From positions 1,240,001-1,304,000 of the forward strand of contig CANNCO010000001.1 of assembly GCA_947503175.1 (NCBI GenBank): DNA of 64,000 bases. The letters are read 5' to 3'. The stretch is from an uncultured Paracoccaceae bacterium (GTDB lineage: Bacteria; Pseudomonadota; Alphaproteobacteria; Rhodobacterales; Rhodobacteraceae). Positions 36,002-44,659 of this stretch are shown piece by piece (within the stretch, counting starts at the first letter, position 1; every line of letters begins with the position of its first letter). A model generated the notes under the pieces. The model was not told the DNA's origin. It did not search any database and saw nothing but the letters and a program-made list of their open reading frames with translations. Both the position numbers and the translations under genes were made by a program.

Positions 36002-36971
36002 ACTCGGCCTCCGGGACCAGATGAAAAACACCCGCCAGCCAGGGCAACATCTCGGTTGCCGGATCCACCGCGCGCGTCTGGATAAGCCGCCGCATCATTA
36101 CGGCCACAAGGCTGACCACGTTGGGCGCGTACCCATCCGCAACATAGAGACAAATTGATCGCGAAAACCCCTTGCCCGGAAATGGAAGCATCTTCGTGCG
36201 GGGATGAAATCGTTGCGCCCGGATAAAGTTGGTCGGTGTCGAAATGGCCCAGCCGCCGCCCGCGGCCACCATTCCCATCAGCGACTGGTTGCTCTCGAAC
36301 TCAAACCGGTTCGGCAACGAGACACGCAAACGGCGCAACTGGGTCTCGATCCGCCCGCCGATGATCTGTTGCGGGCTAAACCGCAGGAACGGAAGGCCGG
36401 ACCGCCCCAGCAGGTATTCATCGGCCTCCACGCCTGCATCCGCTGGGACGACGAGAACGAAGGGGTCGCGAAGAAGCGGTACCTCTCTCAGGCCCTCGAC
36501 CTCGAACTGCGGACGTGTTGCGACACCAAGATCGATCTCGCGGCGGCGCACGAGTTCCAGAATGTCATGGCTGGGCCGCGTGACGTGCCGGAACTCACAA
36601 TTCGGCAGGCTGAGCGCAAGACTGCGCGCCATTTCCGGCGCGATCTCGCTGTCGAAGTCTTCGATCAGACCAAGCCTCAGGCTCCGCGTTTCGGCAATCG
36701 CACCCGAATGGACTTCGGCTTCGGCCTTGTTCAGCAGATCAAGCACACCGTCCACATAACGAAGGAAGACCGCCCCTTCCGAAGTCAGGACCATCGGACG
36801 GTGACCGTGATCAATCAGCGGAATGCCCAAGGCATCGTCCAGACAACGAAGGTGATGAGAGACGGTACTGGCCGACAAACCCGTTTCAGCCGCCACCGCC
36901 TTCACCGATCCCGTACGGGCCAAGATCTGAAAGACCTCCAGCCATTTCAGGCTCAGTTTCGAGCGGCGCAT
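35988..36971 (-). CDS. LysR-family transcriptional regulator
   Basis: A 327-residue LysR protein. The HTH is at about residues 12-50 (WLEVFQILARTGSVKAVAAE, then SASTVSHHLRCLDDALG); the effector domain follows (~95-310). It is transcribed away from glpD across 181 bp, and its 3' end overlaps the mttB gene by 14 bp. A 17-bp inverted repeat 65 bp from its start is repeated in the flavoprotein/mttB gap with nearly the same geometry, so it likely controls both divergent units. The effector is unknown; a methylated amine or glycerol derivative would fit. Confidence 0.9.
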   Translation of the reverse strand: MRRSKLSLKWLEVFQILARTGSVKAVAAETGLSASTVSHHLRCLDDALGIPLIDHGHRPMVLTSEGAVFLRYVDGVLDLLNKAEAEVHSGAIAETRSLRLGLIEDFDSEIAPEMARSLALSLPNCEFRHVTRPSHDILELVRRREIDLGVATRPQFEVEGLREVPLLRDPFVLVVPADAGVEADEYLLGRSGLPFLRFSPQQIIGGRIETQLRRLRVSLPNRFEFESNQSLMGMVAAGGGWAISTPTNFIRAQRFHPRTKMLPFPGKGFSRSICLYVADGYAPNVVSLVAVMMRRLIQTRAVDPATEMLPWLAGVFHLVPEAEFTTG

Positions 36972-37035
36972 CTTCGCCTCCTTCTTTCAGGTCTTCGTCT
37001 CATTAGACTCCATATTTCAATCATTGCAATCTCAG

Positions 37036-37052
37036 GTTCGAATACTTCGAAT
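37036..37052. promoter_or_regulatory. Candidate LysR operator B (lysR/glpD gap)
   Basis: GTTCGAA-TAC-TTCGAAT is a 7-3-7 inverted repeat (6 of 7 pairs) with a T-N11-A core (T37038, A37050). It lies 65 bp from the LysR start and 101 bp from the glpD start, almost the same distances as operator A has to its flanking genes. Confidence 0.6.
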
Positions 37053-37152
37053 GTCCACTTGCTCCTTTCCATATAGTGAAACCGGGAGGCCCTCCCTTTG
37101 ACATTCCGCTCCAGACGGGGTTTCCCTACGCCCTGCGAACGGGAGCATATGC

Positions 37153-38775
37153 GTGACAACCGAACCTGATCCGGAAATCCGGGACCTCTTCATCATCGGC
37201 GGCGGGATCAACGGTGCCGGTATCGCACGCGATGCAGCCGGGCGTGGCCTGACTGTCACCCTTGCCGAGATGAACGATCTCGCATCGGCCACATCGTCGG
37301 CCTCGACGAAACTGTTCCATGGCGGGCTGCGCTATCTTGAGTTCTTCGAGATCAATCTCGTTCGCCACGCGCTTGAAGAACGTGAAACATTGCTCCGCGC
37401 CATGCCGCATATTTCCTGGCCGATGCGTTTTGTGCTGCCGTTTCACAACGACATGCGTTTCGACGCATCAACCCCGGCCTCGCGGCTCCTGGGGATTTTC
37501 ATGCCATGGCTGAAAGGGCGCCGGCCCGCCTGGATGATCCGTTTGGGCCTCTACCTCTACGATCATCTCGGCGGTCGGAAGCTCTTGCCCGGCACCGAGA
37601 CACTCGATCTGACCCGCCACCCGGCGGGCAGACCGCTTCAAGAGAAGTTCCGTCGTGCCTTCGAGTATTCCGACGCATGGGTTCAGGACTCACGCCTTGT
37701 CGTCCTGAACGCGCGCGACGCGGAACAGCGCGGGGCCAGTATCCTTACCCGAACCAGTGTTGTTTCCGCCGACCGGCAGGATGATCACTGGCGTATCACA
37801 TGCGCAGACACCAATACCGGCCGGAAAACCGTGCACCGCGCGCGCTGCCTCATCAATGCCGGCGGTCCGTGGGTGCAGGATGTGATCCAGACCCGCATCC
37901 GGCTCAACACCCGCGAAGGTATCCGCCTCGTCCGCGGCAGCCACATCGTGACACGCAAACTCTATGACCACGACAAATGCTACTTCTTTCAGGGCACGGA
38001 CGGACGGATCATTTTCGCCATTCCCTACGAAGACGACTTCACGCTGATCGGAACCACGGATCAGGATCACGAGGGTGATCCGTCCGAGGCCCATGCGACC
38101 GATGCAGAGCAGGATTACCTGTGTGAATTCGCATCCGAGTATTTCAGAACGCCGGTGACCCGTGGCGACATCGTCTGGACCTATTCAGGTGTACGACCGC
38201 TCTATGACGATGGCGCAAAATCCGCGACTGCCGCGACCCGGGACTACGTCCTTTCACTTGATGAAAACGGACCGCCGGTCCTCAACGTCTTTGGCGGAAA
38301 GATCACCACTTACCGCAAACTTGCCGAAGATGCGCTGGCAAAGATCAACCCCTTCTTCCCGAACAATCCGGGGATTTGGACAGCCGGCGCCCCGCTCCCC
38401 GGCGGCGACTTTCCCGTAAGCAGCGTGCAAGAGCTCATCTCCGAACTGCGATCGGACTTCCAGTTTCTGACCGAGGCCTGGGCGCGTCGCCTCATGCGCG
38501 CTTATGGAACCGAAGCAAAGGTCATTCTCGAAGGGGCTCGATCCCAAGACGATCTGGGCCACGATTTCGGGGCGACCCTCAGCGAACGCGAGGTCTTGTG
38601 GCTGATGGACCGGGAATACGCACAGACGGCCGATGACGTGGTCTGGCGCCGTTCAAAACTCGGTCTGCGCCTGTCCCCCGATCAGATCGAAGCGCTCGAT
38701 CAGTGGATGTCCGGCCGGACCGGGCACCGCGAAGCCGCGCCCGCCGGCAGTGCAGCCAACAGGAGACCACGATGA
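37153..38775 (+). CDS. glpD: Glycerol-3-phosphate dehydrogenase (FAD, aerobic type)
   Basis: A 540-residue flavoprotein with a GTG start. The FAD loop is [20 protein letters not shown] (residues 13-31), followed by [20 protein letters not shown], a GlpD signature, and the C-terminal [14 protein letters not shown] and [14 protein letters not shown] segments. GlpD oxidises glycerol-3-phosphate to dihydroxyacetone phosphate and feeds electrons to quinone at the inner membrane. It overlaps glpK (ATGA), so the two form one unit for glycerol use. It is divergent from the LysR gene rather than linked to a GlpR repressor. Confidence 0.95.
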   Translation: MTTEPDPEIRDLFIIGGGINGAGIARDAAGRGLTVTLAEMNDLASATSSASTKLFHGGLRYLEFFEINLVRHALEERETLLRAMPHISWPMRFVLPFHNDMRFDASTPASRLLGIFMPWLKGRRPAWMIRLGLYLYDHLGGRKLLPGTETLDLTRHPAGRPLQEKFRRAFEYSDAWVQDSRLVVLNARDAEQRGASILTRTSVVSADRQDDHWRITCADTNTGRKTVHRARCLINAGGPWVQDVIQTRIRLNTREGIRLVRGSHIVTRKLYDHDKCYFFQGTDGRIIFAIPYEDDFTLIGTTDQDHEGDPSEAHATDAEQDYLCEFASEYFRTPVTRGDIVWTYSGVRPLYDDGAKSATAATRDYVLSLDENGPPVLNVFGGKITTYRKLAEDALAKINPFFPNNPGIWTAGAPLPGGDFPVSSVQELISELRSDFQFLTEAWARRLMRAYGTEAKVILEGARSQDDLGHDFGATLSEREVLWLMDREYAQTADDVVWRRSKLGLRLSPDQIEALDQWMSGRTGHREAAPAGSAANRRPR

Positions 38776-40259
38776 CCCATATCTTGTCCATCGACCAGGG
38801 CACCACTTCAACCCGCGCGATTCTGTTCGACGAAGCGATGGGGATCAAATCCGTGGCACAAGAGGAGTTCGCCCAACACTTTCCGCAATCCGGCTGGGTG
38901 GAACATGATCCGGAGGATCTTTGGTCCACGACCGTTGCGACCTGCCGCGCTGCGATCAAGAAGGCCGGGATCGGTCCAAGCGAAATCACTGCAATCGGGA
39001 TCACCAATCAGCGCGAAACCGTCGTGGTCTGGGATCGTGAAACCGGCCAGCCGGTGCATAACGCAATCGTCTGGCAGGATCGACGAACCGCCCCCATCTG
39101 TGCAGACCTCAAGGCTCAGGGCCACGAGGCCATGGTCTCCGGAAAAACGGGCCTTCTTCTCGATCCCTATTTCTCTGCCACCAAGCTGCGCTGGATTCTC
39201 GATCACGTCGACGGTCTCCGCGACCGCGCCCTGCGGGGCGAGGTGATGGCGGGAACGGTTGACAGCTACCTGATCTGGCGGCTGACCGGGGGACGATCCC
39301 ATGTGACCGACGCGACGAACGCTGCGCGCACGCTGCTCTACGATATCCACAAGGGGCGCTGGAGCACGACGATCTGCGACCTTCTCGACATCCCCATGGC
39401 GCTTCTCCCCGAGGTTCGCGACTGCGCCGGTGAATTCGGACTGACAAGTGCCGATCTGTTTGGCCGCGAAGTCCCGATTCGCGGCGTCGCCGGTGATCAA
39501 CAGGCCGCAACACTGGGTCAGGCCTGCTTCAGTCCGGGGATGCTCAAGTCCACATACGGGACCGGATGCTTCGCGCTTTTGAACACCGGAAACGCTCCCG
39601 TAACATCCAAGAACCGTCTACTCACAACCATCGCCTATCAGCTTGACGGAACGCCCACCTACGCGCTCGAAGGGTCGATCTTTGTGGCTGGCGCAGTCGT
39701 CCAATGGCTGCGCGACGGTCTCAGGATCATCCGCGAAGCCGCGGAATCCCAACCGATGGCGGAAGCTGCAGATGCCGGACAGGAAGTCGTGCTGGTTCCT
39801 GCTTTTGTCGGTCTCGGCGCGCCTTACTGGCAACCGGATTGTCGCGGTGCAATCTATGGTCTGACCCGCAACTCCGGCCCCGCCGAGTTCTGCCGCGCCG
39901 CGCTTGAAAGCGTCGGTTTCCAGACCCGCGATCTTCTGAAAGCCATGCGCGACGACTGGCCTGACGGCTCCGGCGGAAACGTATTGCGTGTGGATGGCGG
40001 AATGTCCGCCAGTGACTGGACGATGCAGTTTCTCTCCGACATCATCGACGCCCCCGTCGACCGCCCGCACGTGACCGAGACCACGGCACTCGGCGCCGCT
40101 TGGCTCGCTGGCATGTCGATGGATGTCTATCCCGATACCGAATCATTCGCGGCAAACTGGGCGCTTGAACGCCGCTTCTCGCCATCCATGGACGCCGATA
40201 CCAGGACCCGCCGCATAGCGGCCTGGGATCGCGCGATCCAGGCGACGATGATGGTTTGA
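38772..40259 (+). CDS. glpK: Glycerol kinase
   Basis: The start ATG 38772 overlaps the glpD stop and has AGGAGA nearby; the protein has 495 residues. FGGY-kinase landmarks are [17 protein letters not shown] at the N-terminus, [10 protein letters not shown] around residue 98, [10 protein letters not shown] near 260 and [15 protein letters not shown] near 405. It phosphorylates glycerol to sn-glycerol-3-phosphate for GlpD. No glycerol facilitator or transporter is next to it. No clear terminator follows in the long gap downstream. Confidence 0.96.
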   Translation: MTHILSIDQGTTSTRAILFDEAMGIKSVAQEEFAQHFPQSGWVEHDPEDLWSTTVATCRAAIKKAGIGPSEITAIGITNQRETVVVWDRETGQPVHNAIVWQDRRTAPICADLKAQGHEAMVSGKTGLLLDPYFSATKLRWILDHVDGLRDRALRGEVMAGTVDSYLIWRLTGGRSHVTDATNAARTLLYDIHKGRWSTTICDLLDIPMALLPEVRDCAGEFGLTSADLFGREVPIRGVAGDQQAATLGQACFSPGMLKSTYGTGCFALLNTGNAPVTSKNRLLTTIAYQLDGTPTYALEGSIFVAGAVVQWLRDGLRIIREAAESQPMAEAADAGQEVVLVPAFVGLGAPYWQPDCRGAIYGLTRNSGPAEFCRAALESVGFQTRDLLKAMRDDWPDGSGGNVLRVDGGMSASDWTMQFLSDIIDAPVDRPHVTETTALGAAWLAGMSMDVYPDTESFAANWALERRFSPSMDADTRTRRIAAWDRAIQATMMV

Positions 40260-41128
40260 CCCGGTGGGAACGCGCCCCAATTCTTGACGCCCGTAAACTG
40301 AGAGTTGCGCTTCTTGAAACAATCGAAAGTGGGCGAGATTGCCACATTTGAGACCGGACGGGATTGTACTTGCAGGCACGACAATCAGAGCGATTTTTCA
40401 GTGTTATCAGTACAAGGTTTACGATCCAGCCGGCCATTGTGCACGGATCGCGGTGAATTTGATCGAAGTACCCAGCTGGTGCATTCGCTTTATGCAACGA
40501 ATTGTCTCATTCCGATCAAATGCCGTCTTATTCGCGCCCGCTTCGACTCGTTTAAGTCAGTCTTGTAGCCGATCGTGGCGCAACCGCGATTGGAGTAGTG
40601 AGTGACCGAAAGGACCCTTGGGTTCTTTTCGGAGTGTGTAAGTGGGCCGGGCGGATCGCGAGTTCCCTCCGGCCATCCGCAGAGGGGCTTTCCGGAACTC
40701 AGTGACCTCTCTGCGAGTGGTCTCCGAGTACTCCGCCCCCCGACACTAGAGCAATGCCTCCCGTGATCGTCGAAACCGACGTGCATCACCTCACAGGCGC
40801 GACGCAACGGGTCTTTGCTCCCGCCACCATAGAAGTCTCCCCGCCCCATTCGAATTGGTGCGCTCCCTCGACTGCATTAAGCGATACCAAACTGCGCGCG
40901 CCATCTTGCTCCCTTCACGCAACCGTTCCTTGACGCAGCAAGGGATTTCACCGCTATCGGATCAAACGCCCCGCCCCGAAATCGCGTCAAGGCTGGCACC
41001 CGATGTCAGAACGTGCCGATGCCACATATCGATCCGGATCCCGCCCGATCTGATGGAACGCAACGATCATCTTGGCCGGAATTGAATCGCAGGACAGCAT
41101 CCTCTGGCTGTTCGCGGCGCACGGTGCG
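40260..41128. other. 869-bp stretch without a recognisable gene
   Basis: This is the largest gap in the window. Short open frames occur on both strands (the longest about 119 codons, 40490-40849 minus) but show no family pattern, and their composition is lower in GC and codon bias than neighbours. I found no tRNA, terminator or transposase pattern. It could be decayed DNA between glpK and the diguanylate cyclase gene. Confidence 0.5.
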
Positions 41129-42172
41129 CTACCTTGCGGAACGCATGTACTCCGTTACCTTTGTCTCGGGCGGGAATTGTATGACAGGCGCATGCCTGGC
41201 ACGCCCGCGCCCGTCAGCCTTGGCCGCATAAAGCGCACGATCGGCGACGGACAGCGCATCTGCCACCTGTTCGGGCATAAGGCGCTTGTGACGCGCGGTT
41301 CCGATACTGGCCGAGATCAGGACGTCGACACCATGCCCGAGGGTCATCGGCTCGTGCAGTTGGTCGAGCAGGCGGTCGGAGATCCCCTGCAGCTTCGCCT
41401 GAGATGTGACACCCGGCAGAAGCACCGCGAATTCGTCGCCGCCAATACGCGCGATCGTATCTCCTTCGCGCATGACCTCCGTTAGAAGTGTCGCCATTTG
41501 CGCCAGCATGGCATCGCCGATGCTGTGGCCATGCGTATCGTTTACCTCCTTGAAGTAATCAAGATCGATGACCATTGTCGCGAACGGCTCTTCCTGCGCG
41601 GCCGCGCGCGCCAGCGCCATGTCGAATCCGCGTCGGTTGAACAGGCCCGTCAGCGGATCTGTAACAGCGTCCCGTTCCGCTTCGCTGCGGGCCATATCCA
41701 GCCGGGTGGCCAGATTGCGCCATTCACGCGTGACCGTCGTATTAGCTTCGATCAGAAACAGCATTTCTACGGTCGGGTCCGTTGGCGCAAAGTCCCAGAC
41801 GTTAAGATCATAGGCGCTGATCGCCTCGCGGAACGAACTGCCGAGCGCGAGATTGACCAAAACCGCATCAGACCCATGGAACTCCACGATCTGTCCACGA
41901 AGTATCGTATGGGGCGGATTGCAAAACCGAAGCCGCAGCATCTGACCGACCCGTGCACGCAGTCTGGCCAGTTCCACACGTCCGTCGCGACAGCGTTGTT
42001 CGAATACGTCATAAAACTGCATGCCGACAAGGTCGATGCCCGGCCTCAGCTTCTTGAGCGAGGGTCCCACATGCCGGATTGCACCATCGTCGTCCAACTC
42101 CAGGTGAAATGGCATAAGAGAATCCATGGCGTCGCGCGACAATGGTTCGGTCAGCTTGACGGTACGGGTCAC
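41129..42172 (-). CDS. Diguanylate cyclase with N-terminal HNOBA-like domain
   Basis: A 347-residue protein. The first ~140 residues (FHLELDDDGAIRHVGPSLKK, then ILRGQIVEFHGSDAVLVN) resemble the H-NOX-associated (HNOBA) domain; a short coiled coil follows (~145-168). The GGDEF domain runs from ~170 to 335 with an intact G-G-D-E-F at 244-248 and an inhibitory site RxxD (R235, D238) five residues before it. It should make cyclic di-GMP and be feedback-inhibited. It overlaps the upstream H-NOX-like gene (ATGA), so the two proteins are made together and probably interact. Confidence 0.9.
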   Translation of the reverse strand: MTRTVKLTEPLSRDAMDSLMPFHLELDDDGAIRHVGPSLKKLRPGIDLVGMQFYDVFEQRCRDGRVELARLRARVGQMLRLRFCNPPHTILRGQIVEFHGSDAVLVNLALGSSFREAISAYDLNVWDFAPTDPTVEMLFLIEANTTVTREWRNLATRLDMARSEAERDAVTDPLTGLFNRRGFDMALARAAAQEEPFATMVIDLDYFKEVNDTHGHSIGDAMLAQMATLLTEVMREGDTIARIGGDEFAVLLPGVTSQAKLQGISDRLLDQLHEPMTLGHGVDVLISASIGTARHKRLMPEQVADALSVADRALYAAKADGRGRARHAPVIQFPPETKVTEYMRSAR

Positions 42173-42762
42173 GAAAAGCCCTCCGCCAGCTTGAACCCCC
42201 GATCCTGCGAAAATGACGGATCGTGCAAGGACAGCAGGAGTTGTCCGCTGCCATCTGTTCGAAAGGGACCAACACGTTCCACCGTGACAAGCGCCCCGTA
42301 GTCATCCGCCATTGCACGAACCAATCCTGCGAGCAGGTCGGTCACGCCCGGACAGCCAGCGCCGCAATGCAATCCGATCTGGCCGTCATCGGTTTGCATA
42401 ACTTCAATCGGGGGCACCTCAAGTTCGGGAAGCGCAAGACGGACCCGTTCCGGCAACTCATCCAGCGACAACAGGAACTCCAGAAATGTCGGTCCGGTAA
42501 ACCGCAACAGACGTCGTGCCACGCCCGATGCTGTACCCGACACCAGAAACGTCCCGACGTCTTCCAGAATGACCTGTTCGGGCTTTCCCAAAACACTGGA
42601 TGCCGCGGCCAGCAGTTCTTTCACGCAGTCCGGCTCATATACGAGCATGGCATCATACTTGGCGGGATCATGGCCGGCTTCCCGGGCAACATCTCTCCAG
42701 GCTGTCGCCCCATAGGTGGCACAGATGAACTCACGGATAGCGCGGTTGACCAGAGCCTGCAT
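42169..42762 (-). CDS. H-NOX-like protein lacking canonical haem-binding residues
   Basis: From ATG 42762 (197 residues, GAGG upstream; 18 in-frame codons further upstream do not fit the family) the start MQALVNRAIREFICATYGA matches the H-NOX family. At the place of the proximal haem histidine (about residue 102-105) the sequence reads LDELPERV, with Pro104. The YxSxR motif that holds the haem propionates is replaced by H132, G134 and G136 (LHCGAGCPG). So the three conserved contacts of a haem NO sensor are gone. Cysteines C133 and C137, with H132, might bind another cofactor or sense redox. It is coupled by ATGA overlap to a diguanylate cyclase. Confidence 0.82.
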   Translation of the reverse strand: MQALVNRAIREFICATYGATAWRDVAREAGHDPAKYDAMLVYEPDCVKELLAAASSVLGKPEQVILEDVGTFLVSGTASGVARRLLRFTGPTFLEFLLSLDELPERVRLALPELEVPPIEVMQTDDGQIGLHCGAGCPGVTDLLAGLVRAMADDYGALVTVERVGPFRTDGSGQLLLSLHDPSFSQDRGFKLAEGFS

Positions 42763-42820
42763 GCCGAACCTCGTTAGGTCTAGGCAAATTAGAGGCGGAG
42801 TTTTAAAAAACTCCAAATAG

Positions 42821-44599
42821 TCAGGGAAGAAGCATCATCTCGGCCCCGCCGATACGCAGCGAATTCAGGCGCGACGGTTCAACGCTGAACTCCCCCCGTG
42901 CCAGCTGATCGATCAGGCCCGGCGAGGTTGTCAGGCCATAGTCCTCTGTCAGCCAGATCGGACCGTAACGCCCGATCCCCCGCCCGTCAGAGCGGAAAGC
43001 CGTCACACGCACAAAGCTGTCACTTTCAAGCGTAAACAGCAAAACCTCCTGCCCGGGGACATCCGGCAGAAGATCCGCCAGAAGCACATGGCACCCGGAC
43101 CAGCCCTCACCCGTACTCCGGGCGCAGGCATCGTTCCACTGCTGAAGCTGAAGCGGCGCCGACCGATCGAACAGATCTTCCGGTATCGCGCTTCCGGCCG
43201 GATGAACCCGCAATGCGGCCCTCAGACGCTCGATCTGCGCGATCCTGTCGCTTGGCGGGGCCCAGTTCTCGAACTCGGCGCGACTCTCGGCCCTGTCCAA
43301 CGCATCCAGCCGTTCGACAAGCGCGTCGTCCGGTACCGCAACCTCCGCACCCATTGCCGACAGTTGCGCTATTCCCTCCGCGCCCGCATGTCCCCATGTG
43401 CGCCCGATTGCCCACAGATCGAGTTCGCCTGCCGTAACCGTACCCTGCGCATAGCGTCCGATCTGACTGGCCGTCGCCAACCGTTGCGGGTTCAGCAACG
43501 GGCTCAGCCACGCCGCCGACAGGGCGATGATCGCGATTGCAACCGCGACATTCGCCTGACGAATGCGCCCCATCCAATCCCGCCTGAACGCCACTGCAGC
43601 CGCGTAAGTCAAGGCATATGCGGCACCAATCACCGCAACGCTCATCGCGGCAAGCCTATCGGGTGACCAGCCGTATTGGCCAACGCGCTCCGCAACGGCG
43701 TAAACGGCAAGAACGGCAAGCACCGGCATCAGAACGATCAATGCCTGGATTGCGCCCCGCAGCATCCGCCCTTTCGGCGCTTCGCTGTCCTCGCGGTCCA
43801 GTGCCGCGCTGACCAGCGCAGCTATTGCGGCGATCATCGCAAGGATGACCGCGGCGGTCGATAGCGTCCCGAACAGTCCCGACAAGCCGCGGAACGGAAG
43901 CGCCGCGACGAAGAGCGAAATCACCGCAAGGGCTGGCAGCAGAAACAGGCGCAGCAAGCGAAGGGGCAGATGCGGCGACACGAATTCCGGCATCTCGCCG
44001 GCCACTGAAAGCCCCAACCCAAACACAACGCCGCTGAGAACGAAAGGCAGCATCGCAACTTCGGCGAACCAGTCCAGAAGGTTCAGACCGACGAGACTCA
44101 AGAGCGCGTCGCTCAAGAAAAGAAATAGCCAGAAAGCACCCAGAAACAAAGCTGCGGCAGTGGCCCGGACCGCAGCTGCCCATGCCGCATCGAACAGAAT
44201 GGCATAGTCGAGCCAGCGCCCATCGCGTCCAAGTCCGGCAATCAGGAACGGCACAGGCAACAGCGTCAGACACAGAATTGCGAAGATCGGATGGCCGGTT
44301 TCAACGAACTGATCGACTGAAGCGAAGCGATAGCTCGCACTCGCGGCAAGCCCAGTGACGATAACCGACAACGCGAGCGACCCGAGGGCGGCGCGTAAGG
44401 GCGGCAAAGCGCCCGCGCTCAATAGAAAAGGCACGAAAAGGCTGACTGAGAACACCGAGAGGTCAAATACCGTCCGGGCGCTCGCCATCTCCGGCAGCAC
44501 ATCGACCAAAAGCCAGAAAGCCAGACCCGCCAATGCCCCGCACAGGGCATGAGCCAACCGCATTCGCGGCGAAAACGGTTCAGTACGCGATGCTGTCAT
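42821..44599 (-). CDS. DUF4153-type membrane protein
   Basis: A 592-residue protein with about a dozen hydrophobic helices in the first ~380 residues (for example ALCGALAGLAFWLLVDVLP and FLGAFWLFLFLSDALLSLVG) and a soluble C-terminal ~200 residues. The layout and the NLLDWFAE region fit DUF4153 (PF13687), a family of unknown function. It is 58 bp upstream of the H-NOX-like gene on the same strand, so they may share a transcript, but no functional link is evident. Confidence 0.72.
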   Translation of the reverse strand: MTASRTEPFSPRMRLAHALCGALAGLAFWLLVDVLPEMASARTVFDLSVFSVSLFVPFLLSAGALPPLRAALGSLALSVIVTGLAASASYRFASVDQFVETGHPIFAILCLTLLPVPFLIAGLGRDGRWLDYAILFDAAWAAAVRATAAALFLGAFWLFLFLSDALLSLVGLNLLDWFAEVAMLPFVLSGVVFGLGLSVAGEMPEFVSPHLPLRLLRLFLLPALAVISLFVAALPFRGLSGLFGTLSTAAVILAMIAAIAALVSAALDREDSEAPKGRMLRGAIQALIVLMPVLAVLAVYAVAERVGQYGWSPDRLAAMSVAVIGAAYALTYAAAVAFRRDWMGRIRQANVAVAIAIIALSAAWLSPLLNPQRLATASQIGRYAQGTVTAGELDLWAIGRTWGHAGAEGIAQLSAMGAEVAVPDDALVERLDALDRAESRAEFENWAPPSDRIAQIERLRAALRVHPAGSAIPEDLFDRSAPLQLQQWNDACARSTGEGWSGCHVLLADLLPDVPGQEVLLFTLESDSFVRVTAFRSDGRGIGRYGPIWLTEDYGLTTSPGLIDQLARGEFSVEPSRLNSLRIGGAEMMLLP

Positions 44600-44659
44600 G
44601 GGATCAGTCTAGCCCTGCCCAACGCCAACGGCGAGGGTGGATCACCGGGCCATATCGTC

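Noticed and set aside
38703-38771. N-terminal extension of glycerol kinase
   Set aside because: The extra 23 codons lie within glpD; ATG 38772 has a ribosome-binding site and gives the normal family start.
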